A stretch of DNA of 64,000 nucleotides from Actinomadura terrae (lineage in GTDB: Bacteria > Actinomycetota > Actinomycetes > Streptosporangiales > Streptosporangiaceae): contig NZ_JAICDG010000002.1 in the NCBI RefSeq assembly GCF_022751215.1, positions 1,736,001 to 1,800,000 on the forward strand, written 5' to 3'. A program made the translations under genes and the position numbers. This document shows positions 51,256 through 59,856 of this stretch, piece after piece (position 1 is the first letter of the stretch; each line of letters opens with the position of its first letter). The notes beneath the pieces are model-generated. The model was given only the letters and a program-made list of their open reading frames with translations. It made no database searches and was not told the origin of the DNA.

Positions 51256-52209
51256 ATGCTGGATACAGTGCGGCTGAAGATCCTGGTCACCGCGGACGAG
51301 AAGGGCACGATCGCGGGCACCGCCCAGGCGCTCAGGTACACGCCGTCCGCCGTCTCGCAGCAGCTCGCCAAGCTGGAGCGGGAGGTCGGCGCGACGCTCG
51401 CGATCCGCACCCGGACGGGCATCGTGCTCACCACCGAGGGGCAGGAGCTCGTCAAGCGGGCCAGGGACATCCTGCGGCGGCTGGAGGAGGCCGAGCAGGC
51501 GGTCGCCGACGTGGGCCAGCTGCGCATGGGGGCCGTGCGCGTCGGAAGCTTCACCACGGCGGCGCTGACGCTGGTCACGCCCGCGATCACGCGGATGCGG
51601 GCCGAGCATCCCGGGCCGCGGCTGTCGCTCGCGGACGTCGAGCCGCCCGGCGGGCACGCGGACGTGCTGGCCGGCAGGCTCGACATCCTCGTCAGCCACG
51701 CCTACCCCGGGGTCCCGCTCCCCGACCCGCCGGGCCTGATCAGGACGCCGCTGATGAAGGACGCGCTCGTGGCCATCGTCCCCGCCCGGGACGCCCGGGA
51801 CCTCGGCCGCGGGCCGGTGACGCTCGACCGCCTCGCCGCGCTGCCGCTGATCTCGGGCCGGGCCGGGGACGTGCACCGGGTCGCGTTCGACCGCGGCTTC
51901 GAGCGGTCGGACGTCGAGCCGCGGGTCGAGTTCGAGACGCGCGACTACGCGGTCACGCTGGCGCTGGTGGCGGCGGGGGCCGGGGCCTCGATCGTGCCGC
52001 GCTCGCTGGTGCGCGGGCCCGACCCGGGCATCCGGGTCCTCGCCCTGGAGCCCGCCGAGCACCGGACGATCTTCGCCCTGCACCGGGAGACCTCGCGAAA
52101 TCCCGCGCTGTTCGCGTTCCTGAAGTTCCTCCAGGACGCCGCCGCGGCGCTGAGCGGGGAGACGCCCGGTGCCGCGGCGGAGGGAACAGCCGTTATGGCA
52201 CGTCATTAA
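51256..52209 (+). CDS. LysR family transcriptional regulator
   Basis: A 317-residue LysR protein: 'LKILVTADEKGTIAGTAQAL' and 'RYTPSAVSQQLAKLEREVGA' for the HTH, 'VRVGSFTTAALTLVTPAITR' and 'LALVAAGAGASIVPRSLVRG' in the ligand domain. Divergent from the MFS exporter, so drug- or metabolite-responsive control of that exporter is likely. A hairpin follows about 85 bases after the stop. Confidence 0.92.
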   Translation: MLDTVRLKILVTADEKGTIAGTAQALRYTPSAVSQQLAKLEREVGATLAIRTRTGIVLTTEGQELVKRARDILRRLEEAEQAVADVGQLRMGAVRVGSFTTAALTLVTPAITRMRAEHPGPRLSLADVEPPGGHADVLAGRLDILVSHAYPGVPLPDPPGLIRTPLMKDALVAIVPARDARDLGRGPVTLDRLAALPLISGRAGDVHRVAFDRGFERSDVEPRVEFETRDYAVTLALVAAGAGASIVPRSLVRGPDPGIRVLALEPAEHRTIFALHRETSRNPALFAFLKFLQDAAAALSGETPGAAAEGTAVMARH

Positions 52210-52293
52210 GTACCTCTTACGGAAAAAACCGACGGACGTCATCGTGGCTGATGGTGCCGGACGGCATACTGAGGAGTGCCGCGGCGGGGTACC

Positions 52294-52318
52294 CCGGCCC
52301 CCCTCGCGAGGGGGCCGG
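52294..52318. terminator. Hairpin between LysR and 2OG-oxygenase genes
   Basis: CCGGCCCCC pairs with GGGGGCCGG around a C-rich loop containing TCGCGA. Located in the 167-base gap between convergent genes; no U-run. Likely terminator by position. Confidence 0.65.
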
Positions 52319-52376
52319 ACGGGGAGGCGGTGGGCCCGGACCAGGAGATCGGGTCCACCGCCATACGCGCGGCCGC

Positions 52377-53318
52377 TCACGACCACATCACGAGGTCGCT
52401 CTCGCACCGGAACCCCAGGAAGAACGCCACCGCCAGGCGGCGGCCGCCGGCGCTCGGCTCGACCGCGTGGAAGTTCCGCGAGTCGAACAGGAGCGCGTCG
52501 CCGCGTCCCATCGTCACCTCGATGCACTGCTCGCCCGCGACGACCCGCTCGTCGAACCCGTAGCCCTTGCGCAGGTCGGAGTCGCCGGGCCGCCAGCGCC
52601 GCCGCCAGACGCGCGTCGCGCCGCCCTCCGGCGCGGTGGAGATCCAGGCGTTGAAGGCGAGCTGGGCGACGGGAGGCCCGCCGTCGAACAGGTGCGGGCC
52701 GTATTCGCGGAGCACGTCGTCGCAGTGGACGAGGGCGCCGTGGTTGATCTCGCGCAGCGTCCCGGCGAAGAACGGTCGGCCCTGGTTGCACGCGGCGCCG
52801 AGCGGCCGTCCCCACGCCCGCGCCAGCCCGGCGACCGCCGCGCCGAAGGGGTCGACGCGGCCGAGCGCGGCGCGCCGGACCCGCCGCGCGCGTCCCGCCT
52901 CCGCCCAGTAGGCGGCGCCCGGCCGGTCGCCCTCGCGGAAGTCGTTGATGGCCGGGCCGAAGCGCGCGACGGGCGGGTCCACCCGCCGCCGGTCGTAGCT
53001 GCCGAAGGCGAGCGCGCCGTCGTCCAGCCGCGCCATGGCCTCGGCGCAGAGCAGGGGCGAGAGCAGCCGCCTGACCCCGACGACGGCCGCCGTCCCGCTG
53101 AGCAGGGCGCAGATGTCCGCGCGGCCGAATCTGTCGGCGTCGACGAAGCGCGGCCTGAAAAACTCGTCGCCGACCTGGACTGAACCTTGCGCCGGGTTCG
53201 TGTGCACCCGCATGATGGCCCCCAAAGAGCATCGGATTTCCAGCGCTTCGTGCTCGGAAATGGCGTCGATCACTCGTGTCGATGCTGCCAACGGGGAATT
53301 CCCGCTGGAAGCGGTCAT
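52377..53318 (-). CDS. 2-oxoglutarate/Fe(II) oxygenase-like protein
   Basis: A 313-residue protein whose C-terminal half fits a 2OG-Fe(II) jelly roll: 'REINHGALVHCDDVLREYGP' supplies H-x-D, 'AFNAWISTAPEGGATRVW' the next strand, and 'ALLFDSRNFHAVEPSAGGRR' plus 'LAVAFFLGF' the distal His and the 2OG-binding Arg. Overall style is like prolyl-hydroxylase or small-molecule halogenase/hydroxylase relatives. No signal peptide. The ATG at 53316-53318 is preferred over a longer frame. Neighbours give no pathway hint; it is divergent from a small membrane protein gene. Confidence 0.75.
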   Translation of the reverse strand: MTASSGNSPLAASTRVIDAISEHEALEIRCSLGAIMRVHTNPAQGSVQVGDEFFRPRFVDADRFGRADICALLSGTAAVVGVRRLLSPLLCAEAMARLDDGALAFGSYDRRRVDPPVARFGPAINDFREGDRPGAAYWAEAGRARRVRRAALGRVDPFGAAVAGLARAWGRPLGAACNQGRPFFAGTLREINHGALVHCDDVLREYGPHLFDGGPPVAQLAFNAWISTAPEGGATRVWRRRWRPGDSDLRKGYGFDERVVAGEQCIEVTMGRGDALLFDSRNFHAVEPSAGGRRLAVAFFLGFRCESDLVMWS

Positions 53319-53483
53319 GCGTCGCCCGGCCCCTGGGCGACGGGAAACCCGCGCAGAGAATTTCACCCGCGGCCCGGACGGTTTCCCGTCTCCTCCGGCG
53401 TGTGCCACGGGCAACGCCTATGTGCGGGGCCGCGCGCGGATCAGGCTGGCCGCAACACCAGGTCGAATCCGCGCTGCGAAGGG

Positions 53484-53795
53484 ATGCTCATGGACCGGGG
53501 AAGGTTGCGGACGGCGGTCAGGGACCGGATCCGGTCCATCTCATCGGCGCGCCCCCGGCGGCGCGGGCCCGCCCGCCTGATGGCGCGGACGATGGTGGGC
53601 ACCGGCGTCCGCGCGCAGGGCGCGATCGCGCTGGTCCTCCAGTTCGACGCGGCGGCGCGGATCTCGGTGGCCGGGGGCGCCGCCGCGGGGATCGCCGCCG
53701 CACTCGCGGTGCTGCTCGCCGTGCACATGGTCGGGCAGGACGGCGCGTCCGGCGGCACCGGTGCGTCCGGCGCGTCCGGAGGCGAGGGAGGGTGA
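53484..53795 (+). CDS. Small protein with one predicted membrane segment, unknown
   Basis: A 103-residue protein starting MLMDRGRLRTAVRDRIRS, with a basic N-terminus, a hydrophobic Gly/Ala-rich stretch 'AAGIAAALAVLLAVHMV' near residues 70-87 and a Gly/Ser tail. A ribosome site GCGAAGGG precedes the ATG. Codon third positions are GC-rich as in real genes here, but composition is biased and I know no family. Convergent with the XRE regulator gene. It may be a small membrane protein or a spurious frame. Confidence 0.45.
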   Translation: MLMDRGRLRTAVRDRIRSISSARPRRRGPARLMARTMVGTGVRAQGAIALVLQFDAAARISVAGGAAAGIAAALAVLLAVHMVGQDGASGGTGASGASGGEGG

Positions 53796-53805
53796 GGGCG
53801 GCGCG

Positions 53806-55095
53806 TCAGGCGTCGCCGGTGTGCAGCGCGGCGATGAGCCGCGGGTACAGCTCGCGCACCGAGCCCTGCCCCTGCCAGCGGATGAGCGTGCGGGCCAGGC
53901 GGCGCAGGTCGGTGCGGATGGTCGCCGAGTCCACCACGTCGACGTGGTCCAGGATCTCGGCGCCGAGCAGGCAGGCCTGGTCGATCTCGCCCGCCGAGGC
54001 GTGCGCGAGGGCGCGCCGCGCGCCGAACCGCAGCCGGGCCCGCAGCGCGGACGCGGGGATCAGCGGCACCTCCCGGTCGAGCAGTTCCGCCGCGTCCTCC
54101 GAGCGGCCCAGCTCGTGCAGGCACCAGGCGGTGACGACGACGTTGAGGTTGGCGACGGTGGAGGAGCCGATGACCGGCTCGTTCGCCCCGGCCGCCGGGG
54201 GAGCGGCGAGCAGTTCGGCGGCCTGGTCGAGGGTCCGGCGGCAGCCGTCGTGGTCGCCGTACAAGGCATGGCCCTGTGCCTCCCGCTGGGCGGCCAACCC
54301 CCGGATACGGGCGGGGATGCCGGGCCGCCCCCGCGCCCGCCGCGCCAGCTCGATCACCTGGACGGCGTCGTCGTGATACAGCGCGATCTCGGCCCTGCGG
54401 ACCAGCGAGTACGCCTCCAGGACGGTGCTGCCCGTGGGCGCCGCCATCCGCACGGACTCGCGCGTCCACCACAGGGCGGCGCGGTCGTCGCTGGCCTCCT
54501 GCGCCATCCAGCCGACGAACTCCGCGCAGCGCGCGGCGAGGTAGAGCAGCTCGCCGCGCTCGGGCTCGCGGGCCGCCGCCGCCAGCCCCCGCAGCGTGTG
54601 CGTCTGCGTGATCACCGTGGGCAGGACGGCGGCCGGGGGCGCCCACTGCCCGAGCCGCCTGGCCTGGTCGAACTGGACGCGGAACGCCGTCAGCGCCCGG
54701 GCCGCGTGGTCCTCCCGGACGGCCGCGCCCATGCCCTTGCCGCCGGGCCCGAGATACAGCGGCGTGGTGTCGTCCGCCGCCCCGGTCGCGGGGAGGAAGC
54801 GGCACTCCCCGTCCGGGGCGAGCCGGATGTGCCAGGTCTCACCGCTGGTGGCGCCGTCCTCCGCCGACGCGGCCGGCGGCGGCCTGCTCACCAGCGCGGA
54901 CAGCTCGCCCTCCGCGTCCAGGACGGCGTCGCAGCGCCGCGCGAGGTCGGGCCCCGGCGGCTTGTGCCCGGTCTCGATCTTGCTCAGATAGCCCTTGGTG
55001 TAGTGCGTCCGGGCGGCGAGCTGCGCCTGCGAGAGCCCCGCCGCCACCCGCCGCCGGCGAAGCTCCGGCCCGAACGCCGTCTCCTGCCCGGTCAT
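53806..55095 (-). CDS. XRE-family HTH regulator with TPR-like C-terminal domain
   Basis: A 429-residue protein. Residues 8-65 are a Cro/CI-type HTH: 'FGPELRRRRVAAGLSQAQLA' and 'THYTKGYLSKIETGHKPPGP'. The rest (about 110-425) is helical repeats resembling TPRs, such as 'LAARCAEFVGWMAQEASDDR' and 'RFGARRALAHASAGEIDQAC'. This is the common actinomycete design for regulators of secondary metabolism or development; many work with a neighbouring effector protein. A NUDIX gene lies 133 bases upstream on the same strand. Confidence 0.88.
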   Translation of the reverse strand: MTGQETAFGPELRRRRVAAGLSQAQLAARTHYTKGYLSKIETGHKPPGPDLARRCDAVLDAEGELSALVSRPPPAASAEDGATSGETWHIRLAPDGECRFLPATGAADDTTPLYLGPGGKGMGAAVREDHAARALTAFRVQFDQARRLGQWAPPAAVLPTVITQTHTLRGLAAAAREPERGELLYLAARCAEFVGWMAQEASDDRAALWWTRESVRMAAPTGSTVLEAYSLVRRAEIALYHDDAVQVIELARRARGRPGIPARIRGLAAQREAQGHALYGDHDGCRRTLDQAAELLAAPPAAGANEPVIGSSTVANLNVVVTAWCLHELGRSEDAAELLDREVPLIPASALRARLRFGARRALAHASAGEIDQACLLGAEILDHVDVVDSATIRTDLRRLARTLIRWQGQGSVRELYPRLIAALHTGDA

Positions 55096-55228
55096 GCTGC
55101 CCCCGCTCCCTCGGCGGACGTCGGCCCACGCCCTCCGACCGTACGAGGACCGGGCCGGCGACTCTGTGTCGTCCAACCCAGGGCCACAATGGCGTCACCA
55201 ACCGGACAGTGCCTTCTGCCCCTTGTGC

Positions 55229-55996
55229 TCAGTTGTCCGCGAGCGCCTCCGCGAGCATGCCGAGCGTCGCCCAGTCGACGAGGCGCGCCGTCCGGATCTC
55301 CCGGTACGTCGCGATCTCGATCCAGGTGCGCTCGGAGTCGTCGTGAACGCCGTACGGCCGCCCCCGCATGGCCCGGAGCCGGTCGAGTTCGTCCTGCGTG
55401 ATCTCGGCGGAGAACAGGTGCGCGTGGTGGGCGGAGATCGTCGCGGCGACCTGGCGGCTGCCGTGCGCCCGGAGCCGCTTCGCGTCGACCGCCAGCCCGG
55501 TCTCCTCCACGACCTCGTCCGCCGCCTGCTCCAGCGGGCTCAGCGGATGGAGCGTGGAACCGCCGGGCAGTTCGTGGACGTTGCCGTCCGGCGTGGACGC
55601 GGGGCTGCGGAACTCCCGGACGAGCACGACCGTGGTCTCGTCCAGCGAAGGCCCGCGCCGGTAGAGCGCGACGGAGGAGATGTCGGGCCGGGAGACCACG
55701 ATCTCGTTGTCCTTGACCCGGTTCTCGGCGACCACGCGCACCCGGACGTGCAGAGCCCAGAAGAAGATGGCGCCGAGGCCGGGCCCGGCGCGCGACGTCC
55801 ACACCAGCCGGGCGCCTTCGAGGATGTTGCCGACCTTCCGCTGCGCCCGGTACCAGCGCTGGAAACTCGGGGTCCCCCAGATCTCGGGGGGAACCTCGTT
55901 CTCACCGCCGACCCGCGACCCGTGCTCCGTTTTGGGAGGAGCCCAGGGAAAAGGAGACCCGCCGCCCGTCCGCACCGCAGTGCCCTCTTCGGCCAC
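55229..55996 (-). CDS. NUDIX hydrolase
   Basis: A 255-residue protein with a NUDIX domain in the C-terminal half. The NUDIX box G-x5-E-x7-R-E-U-x-E-E-x-G-U appears as 'GGSTLHPLSPLEQAADEVVE' then 'ETGL': the Glu cluster is present but the Arg is Asp. The N-terminal 90 residues contain 'TPSFQRWYRAQRKVGNILEG', not a standard NUDIX part. NUDIX enzymes cleave nucleoside diphosphates linked to other moieties. The start is a GTG. It precedes an XRE regulator on the same strand, and such pairs are frequent in actinomycetes. Confidence 0.8.
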   Translation of the reverse strand: MAEEGTAVRTGGGSPFPWAPPKTEHGSRVGGENEVPPEIWGTPSFQRWYRAQRKVGNILEGARLVWTSRAGPGLGAIFFWALHVRVRVVAENRVKDNEIVVSRPDISSVALYRRGPSLDETTVVLVREFRSPASTPDGNVHELPGGSTLHPLSPLEQAADEVVEETGLAVDAKRLRAHGSRQVAATISAHHAHLFSAEITQDELDRLRAMRGRPYGVHDDSERTWIEIATYREIRTARLVDWATLGMLAEALADN

Positions 55997-56105
55997 CGGC
56001 CCACCTCCACAGCGCCGTCCACCGTAGGCGGACGGCTGTTCGGCGACGTGCCATCCGACACGTCCTCCTCCCAGCTTCCCCCAATGAGTACGTCAGCGGC
56101 GTCCG

Positions 56106-56125
56106 GATGAGTAGTCGTACTCATC
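56106..56125. promoter_or_regulatory. Perfect palindrome GATGAGTA-N4-TACTCATC before lipoprotein gene
   Basis: Eight-bp perfect arms around GTCG, 64 bases upstream of the lipoprotein ATG; a further half site ATGAGTAC occurs at 56084-56091. It is one of the cleanest palindromes in the window and a strong operator candidate for the lipoprotein and possibly the divergent NUDIX gene. Confidence 0.65.
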
Positions 56126-56188
56126 AGTTTCACTAGCGCGGGCCATAGCGTGAAACGCGGCGGTAGCGGATCCCAGTGAGGAACTTTC

Positions 56189-57244
56189 ATGAGCGGATCG
56201 GGCAGGACGGGGCGGCGGACAGCGGCGCTGAGCTCGTGTGTCGCGTTGGTCGCGCTGCTGGTCGGCGGGTGCGCGGTGGGGACCGGGGACGACAAGAAGC
56301 GCGCGCGGGAACTGGCCGACCGCCTTTATCCGGGGCAGTTGCGGGTGATCGGCGCGCGCACGTTGTTCCCGCAGACCACGGGCTCCGAGGTCACGTTCGC
56401 CGTCAATGGCGACCCCGACGCGGTCGTGCGTTTGCGCATTGACGGAAAGAAGAAGACCTGCGACCGGAAACCCTGCACGGACGCGTTGGCCAAGGCCGTC
56501 GCGCAAGGCCGGGAACAGGCCGCCGAATTCCGGCTGCTGCGTTCCTCCCTCGAACGCTGCGGCCACCAGGTCATCGCGCTCGGGCCCACGGTCGGCGAGC
56601 CGTGGGTCGTGATGTCGCTGTCCAATGAGAACGTCACCGCCGTGCTCGACGAGCTGGGACGGTGCGCCGTCCAGTGGTCGAGGGCGCTGACGGCGAACGG
56701 TTCGCCGCCGCGGTCCGACGGCTCCTACGGGCTCCCGGCCGGCAGCCGCGCGCTGCGCGTGAAGATCGTCCGGCCGGACGTGGCGCGGGGACGCCCGGCG
56801 GACGGCTCCGGCCCCACCATGGCCCGGCTGACGTCCACCAGACTCCAGGCGGCCCTCGCCAAGCGCACCTATTTCACCGCCGCCTTCACCGTGCGCGACG
56901 ACCGCGACGAGCCGGTCACCTCCGGCCTCGCGGTCTCGCGATCTTATGAGGACCGGGAGGCGTTCGGCCGCCGGGTCCAGGCGGCCGTCGGCGAGCGGCT
57001 GCGGGTCTCGCGGCCGCTCGCCAAGGTGACCGACTATGTCGGCGTGTGGCGTCTGGAACCCGGACGGATCGACCGGCTCACCGGCTACGTGCTGTTCTGC
57101 GACGACGCCGGGCACGGCCGCACCTGCCTCGGCGACCACGCCGTCCGCGTGACCGTCGACGAGCACGGTACGCCGGTGAGCGGCCTCACGATCGTCGAGC
57201 ACGTGCGCGAGGGCAACGGCCCGCTCCGGCTGCCGCAGAGCTGA
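56189..57244 (+). CDS. Actinobacterial lipoprotein of unknown function
   Basis: A 351-residue exported protein with a lipobox 'VALVALLVGGCAVGTG' (Cys near residue 28). The mature part starts with 'DDKKRARELADRLYPGQLRV' and has conserved-looking Cys pairs ('KKKTCDRKPCTD', 'VLFCDDAGHGRTCLG') that could form disulfides. It resembles the group annotated as SCO7460-family lipoproteins in streptomycetes, from memory. Length and signal peptide are consistent with a real cell-surface protein; no catalytic motif seen. Confidence 0.75.
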   Translation: MSGSGRTGRRTAALSSCVALVALLVGGCAVGTGDDKKRARELADRLYPGQLRVIGARTLFPQTTGSEVTFAVNGDPDAVVRLRIDGKKKTCDRKPCTDALAKAVAQGREQAAEFRLLRSSLERCGHQVIALGPTVGEPWVVMSLSNENVTAVLDELGRCAVQWSRALTANGSPPRSDGSYGLPAGSRALRVKIVRPDVARGRPADGSGPTMARLTSTRLQAALAKRTYFTAAFTVRDDRDEPVTSGLAVSRSYEDREAFGRRVQAAVGERLRVSRPLAKVTDYVGVWRLEPGRIDRLTGYVLFCDDAGHGRTCLGDHAVRVTVDEHGTPVSGLTIVEHVREGNGPLRLPQS

Positions 57245-57259
57245 CGCCGCTTACCGGGC

Positions 57260-58765
57260 CTACCGGGCCTCTCCCGTGTTCGAGATCCGGACGATCGTGT
57301 GCTGGTCCAGGTCGTCCCCCGACAGCCGGGCGGCGACCCGGCCCCGATGGAACACGAGGACGCGTTCGCAGATCGCCGCGAGCTCCTCCACGTCGGTCGA
57401 GGCCAGCAGCACGACCGCGCCGTCGGCCGCCGCGCCCCGGATCAGGTCGTGGATCTCGGCCTTGGCGCCCACGTCCACGCCGCGCGTCGGATCGTCGAGC
57501 AGCAGCACGGTCGGGGCGGCGTCCAGCCACTTGGCCAGCACCACCTTCTGCTGGTTCCCGCCGGACAGCAGGCCCGCCCGCTGCTCGATGTCGCGGCACC
57601 GGATGCGCAGCCGCTCGACATGCCCGCGCGCCCGCTCCCGCAGCACCCCGCGGCGGACGACGATCCCGTCCCGCCGCAGCCCGATCGCGCGGACCTGCCC
57701 GATGTTCTCCCAGATCGGCTGGTCGAGCATGAGCCCGCGGCCGCGCCGGTCGCCGGAGACCACCGCGACGCCCGCCGCGATCGCCCGCCGCAGGCCGCGC
57801 GGCACCGGGCGGTCGCCCGGTAGCCGCACGGTCCCGCGCGACGGGCGGCGCAGCCCCGCGACGAGTTCGAGCACCCCGAGGTGGCCCGCGCCGGCCAGCC
57901 CCGCGACGCCGACGATCTCGCCCGCCGGGACCCGCAGGTCGACGTCGCTCATCACGCCGTCCACCGACACCGCGTCCAGCCGCAGCTCCTCGGCCTCGGC
58001 GCCGGGCTCGCGCGCCGGGGCGGGCGGCGCCGCCTCCCGCTCCGGCCGGGGGCCGAGCATCGCCGACACGATGTCGTCGATGCCGAGGCTCGCCCGGTCG
58101 GCGCCGAGCAGCACCGCGCGGCCGTCCCGCAGCACCGTGACCACGTCGCACAGCTGCATGACCTCTTCGAGGATGTGCGAGACGAACACGACGCCGACCT
58201 GGCGGTCGCGCAGCACCTGGAGGATGCCGAGCAGCCGGTCCGAGCCGTCCTGGTCGAGGGCCGAGGTCGGCTCGTCCAGGACGAGCACGCGCGGCTCCGC
58301 CAGCAGCGCCCGCGCGATCTCCACCAGCTGCCGCTGCCCGAGCGACAGGTCGCCGACCCGCGTGCGCAGGTCCACGTCCAGGCCGAGCTGCGCCAGGATC
58401 GGCCGCGCGCCCTCGGCCATCGCGCGCCGGTTCAGGAACGGCCCCCGGCGCGGCTCGCGGAGCGGGTAGAGGTTCGCGAGCACGTCGAGGTCGGGGAACA
58501 GGTTCAGCTCCTGCGACACCACCGCGACCCCGTGCCGGACGGCGTCGGCGGTGTCGTGGAAGGCGACGGGCTCGCCGTCCAGCTCCAGCGTCCCCGAGTC
58601 CGGACGGATCGTCCCGGACAGCACCTTCACCATCGTCGACTTCCCGGCGCCGTTCTCGCCGAGGAGCGCGTGCACCGAGCCCGCCTCCACGCTGATCGTG
58701 CCGGCCGCCAGCGCCGTCACGCCGCCGTAGCTCTTGGTGATGTCGCGTGCCTGGAGTACCGTCAT
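57260..58765 (-). CDS. Sugar ABC transporter ATP-binding protein (RbsA/XylG type, two NBDs)
   Basis: A 501-residue protein with two fused nucleotide-binding domains. NBD1: 'LLGENGAGKSTMVKVLSG', 'LSLGQRQLVEIARALL', 'VLVLDEPTSALD'. NBD2 has the degenerate Walker A usual for RbsA ('GVAGLAGAGHLGVLELVAGL'), 'LLSGGNQQKVVLAKWLDA' and 'VLLLDDPTRGVD'. It powers a carbohydrate importer with the binding protein and permease encoded just upstream on the same strand (gaps of 5 and 21 bases). Confidence 0.95.
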   Translation of the reverse strand: MTVLQARDITKSYGGVTALAAGTISVEAGSVHALLGENGAGKSTMVKVLSGTIRPDSGTLELDGEPVAFHDTADAVRHGVAVVSQELNLFPDLDVLANLYPLREPRRGPFLNRRAMAEGARPILAQLGLDVDLRTRVGDLSLGQRQLVEIARALLAEPRVLVLDEPTSALDQDGSDRLLGILQVLRDRQVGVVFVSHILEEVMQLCDVVTVLRDGRAVLLGADRASLGIDDIVSAMLGPRPEREAAPPAPAREPGAEAEELRLDAVSVDGVMSDVDLRVPAGEIVGVAGLAGAGHLGVLELVAGLRRPSRGTVRLPGDRPVPRGLRRAIAAGVAVVSGDRRGRGLMLDQPIWENIGQVRAIGLRRDGIVVRRGVLRERARGHVERLRIRCRDIEQRAGLLSGGNQQKVVLAKWLDAAPTVLLLDDPTRGVDVGAKAEIHDLIRGAAADGAVVLLASTDVEELAAICERVLVFHRGRVAARLSGDDLDQHTIVRISNTGEAR

Positions 58766-58770
58766 GGCGC

Positions 58771-59835
58771 TCAGTCGGCCTGGGAGAGCGGCTTGAGGTA
58801 CTTGCCCGGGTTCGCGAGCTGCTGCTGCGTGATCGTCTTGAAGTAGGCGGTCCGGCTCTGCTCGTTGACCTGCCGCGCCAGCACCTGGTCGATGTTGGCG
58901 GCGTTGATGACCAGCGTGCCCGGGTTCCACCAGCCCTCCGGCAGCTTCGTGCCCTTGCGCTGGTGGTCGATCATGAGCTGGAGCGCGACGTAGCCCTTCA
59001 GCCAGTGCTCGGGCGAGGACAGCGCGAACAGCGACCCGTCCTTCACGGCCTTCAGCGCGGCCGGGTCGATGTCGCAGGACCCGGCGAGGAACTTTCGCCC
59101 GGTCTGCTTCTGGATCAGCGGCAGCGACACGCCGTCCTGGCCGCCGACGCCGAGGAACGCGATCGCCTTCGGGTTGGCCTTCACGATCGAGTTCCAGGCG
59201 TTGTAGTTGTCGGTCGGCTCGGACTTGGAGTCGAACGGTCCCTTGATCGTCAGCTCCGGCCGCTCCTTCTTGATGACCGACGTCAGCCCGTCGATGCGCT
59301 GCGAGAGCAGCCGCAGCCCGGGGATGTCGTTGCCGATCACGACCTCGCCCCGGGTGCCCTTCGGGACGTGCTTGATGAACTCCTCACCGAGCGCCCGCCC
59401 GACCTCGGTGTTGCTGTTGCCGATGAACAGCTTGGTCTTGGTGCCCTTGGGCGGCGCCGCGTCCACCGCGACGGTCGGGATGTCGTCGTCGTCCGCCTGG
59501 ACGAGCGGACGCACGAACAGGTCGGGCGCGAGGCTCTGCAACGCGAGCCCGTCCTTGGAGTTGCGGATGGCCGAGCGGAACAGCTGCACCTGCGCGGGCC
59601 CGTTGACCCCCGTCGGCGCGGACGCGTTGAGCGTGACCTTGCCGTCGGCGGCGGCCGCGGCCTTCGCGCCGAACGCCATCTCCTGGAACGGGTTCTGCGT
59701 CGTCGTCGCGTAGACGAACCCGAGCTTCAGCTTCCCGGTCTTCTTCTTGCCCGACCCGCCCGAGTCGCTGCTGCACCCGGTCAGCGCGACCGCGCCGATC
59801 AGCAGCGTGGTCAGAGCGAACGATCTGATCCTCAC
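58771..59835 (-). CDS. Sugar-binding lipoprotein (RbsB-like, Peripla_BP_4)
   Basis: A 354-residue lipoprotein: 'FALTTLLIGAVALTGCSSDS' ends at the lipobox Cys near residue 21. The mature part, 'LKLGFVYATTTQNPFQEMAF', 'DIPTVAVDAAPPKGTKTKLF', 'IGNSNTEVGRALGEEFIKHV' and 'KAIAFLGVGGQDGVSLPLIQ', follows the ribose/autoinducer-2 binding fold. Ligand probably a pentose, hexose or AI-2-like molecule; exact sugar unknown. It lies between the ATPase and the permease genes. Confidence 0.93.
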   Translation of the reverse strand: MRIRSFALTTLLIGAVALTGCSSDSGGSGKKKTGKLKLGFVYATTTQNPFQEMAFGAKAAAAADGKVTLNASAPTGVNGPAQVQLFRSAIRNSKDGLALQSLAPDLFVRPLVQADDDDIPTVAVDAAPPKGTKTKLFIGNSNTEVGRALGEEFIKHVPKGTRGEVVIGNDIPGLRLLSQRIDGLTSVIKKERPELTIKGPFDSKSEPTDNYNAWNSIVKANPKAIAFLGVGGQDGVSLPLIQKQTGRKFLAGSCDIDPAALKAVKDGSLFALSSPEHWLKGYVALQLMIDHQRKGTKLPEGWWNPGTLVINAANIDQVLARQVNEQSRTAYFKTITQQQLANPGKYLKPLSQAD

Positions 59836-59856
59836 GTGTGCCCTCCTCAGAGCTGT

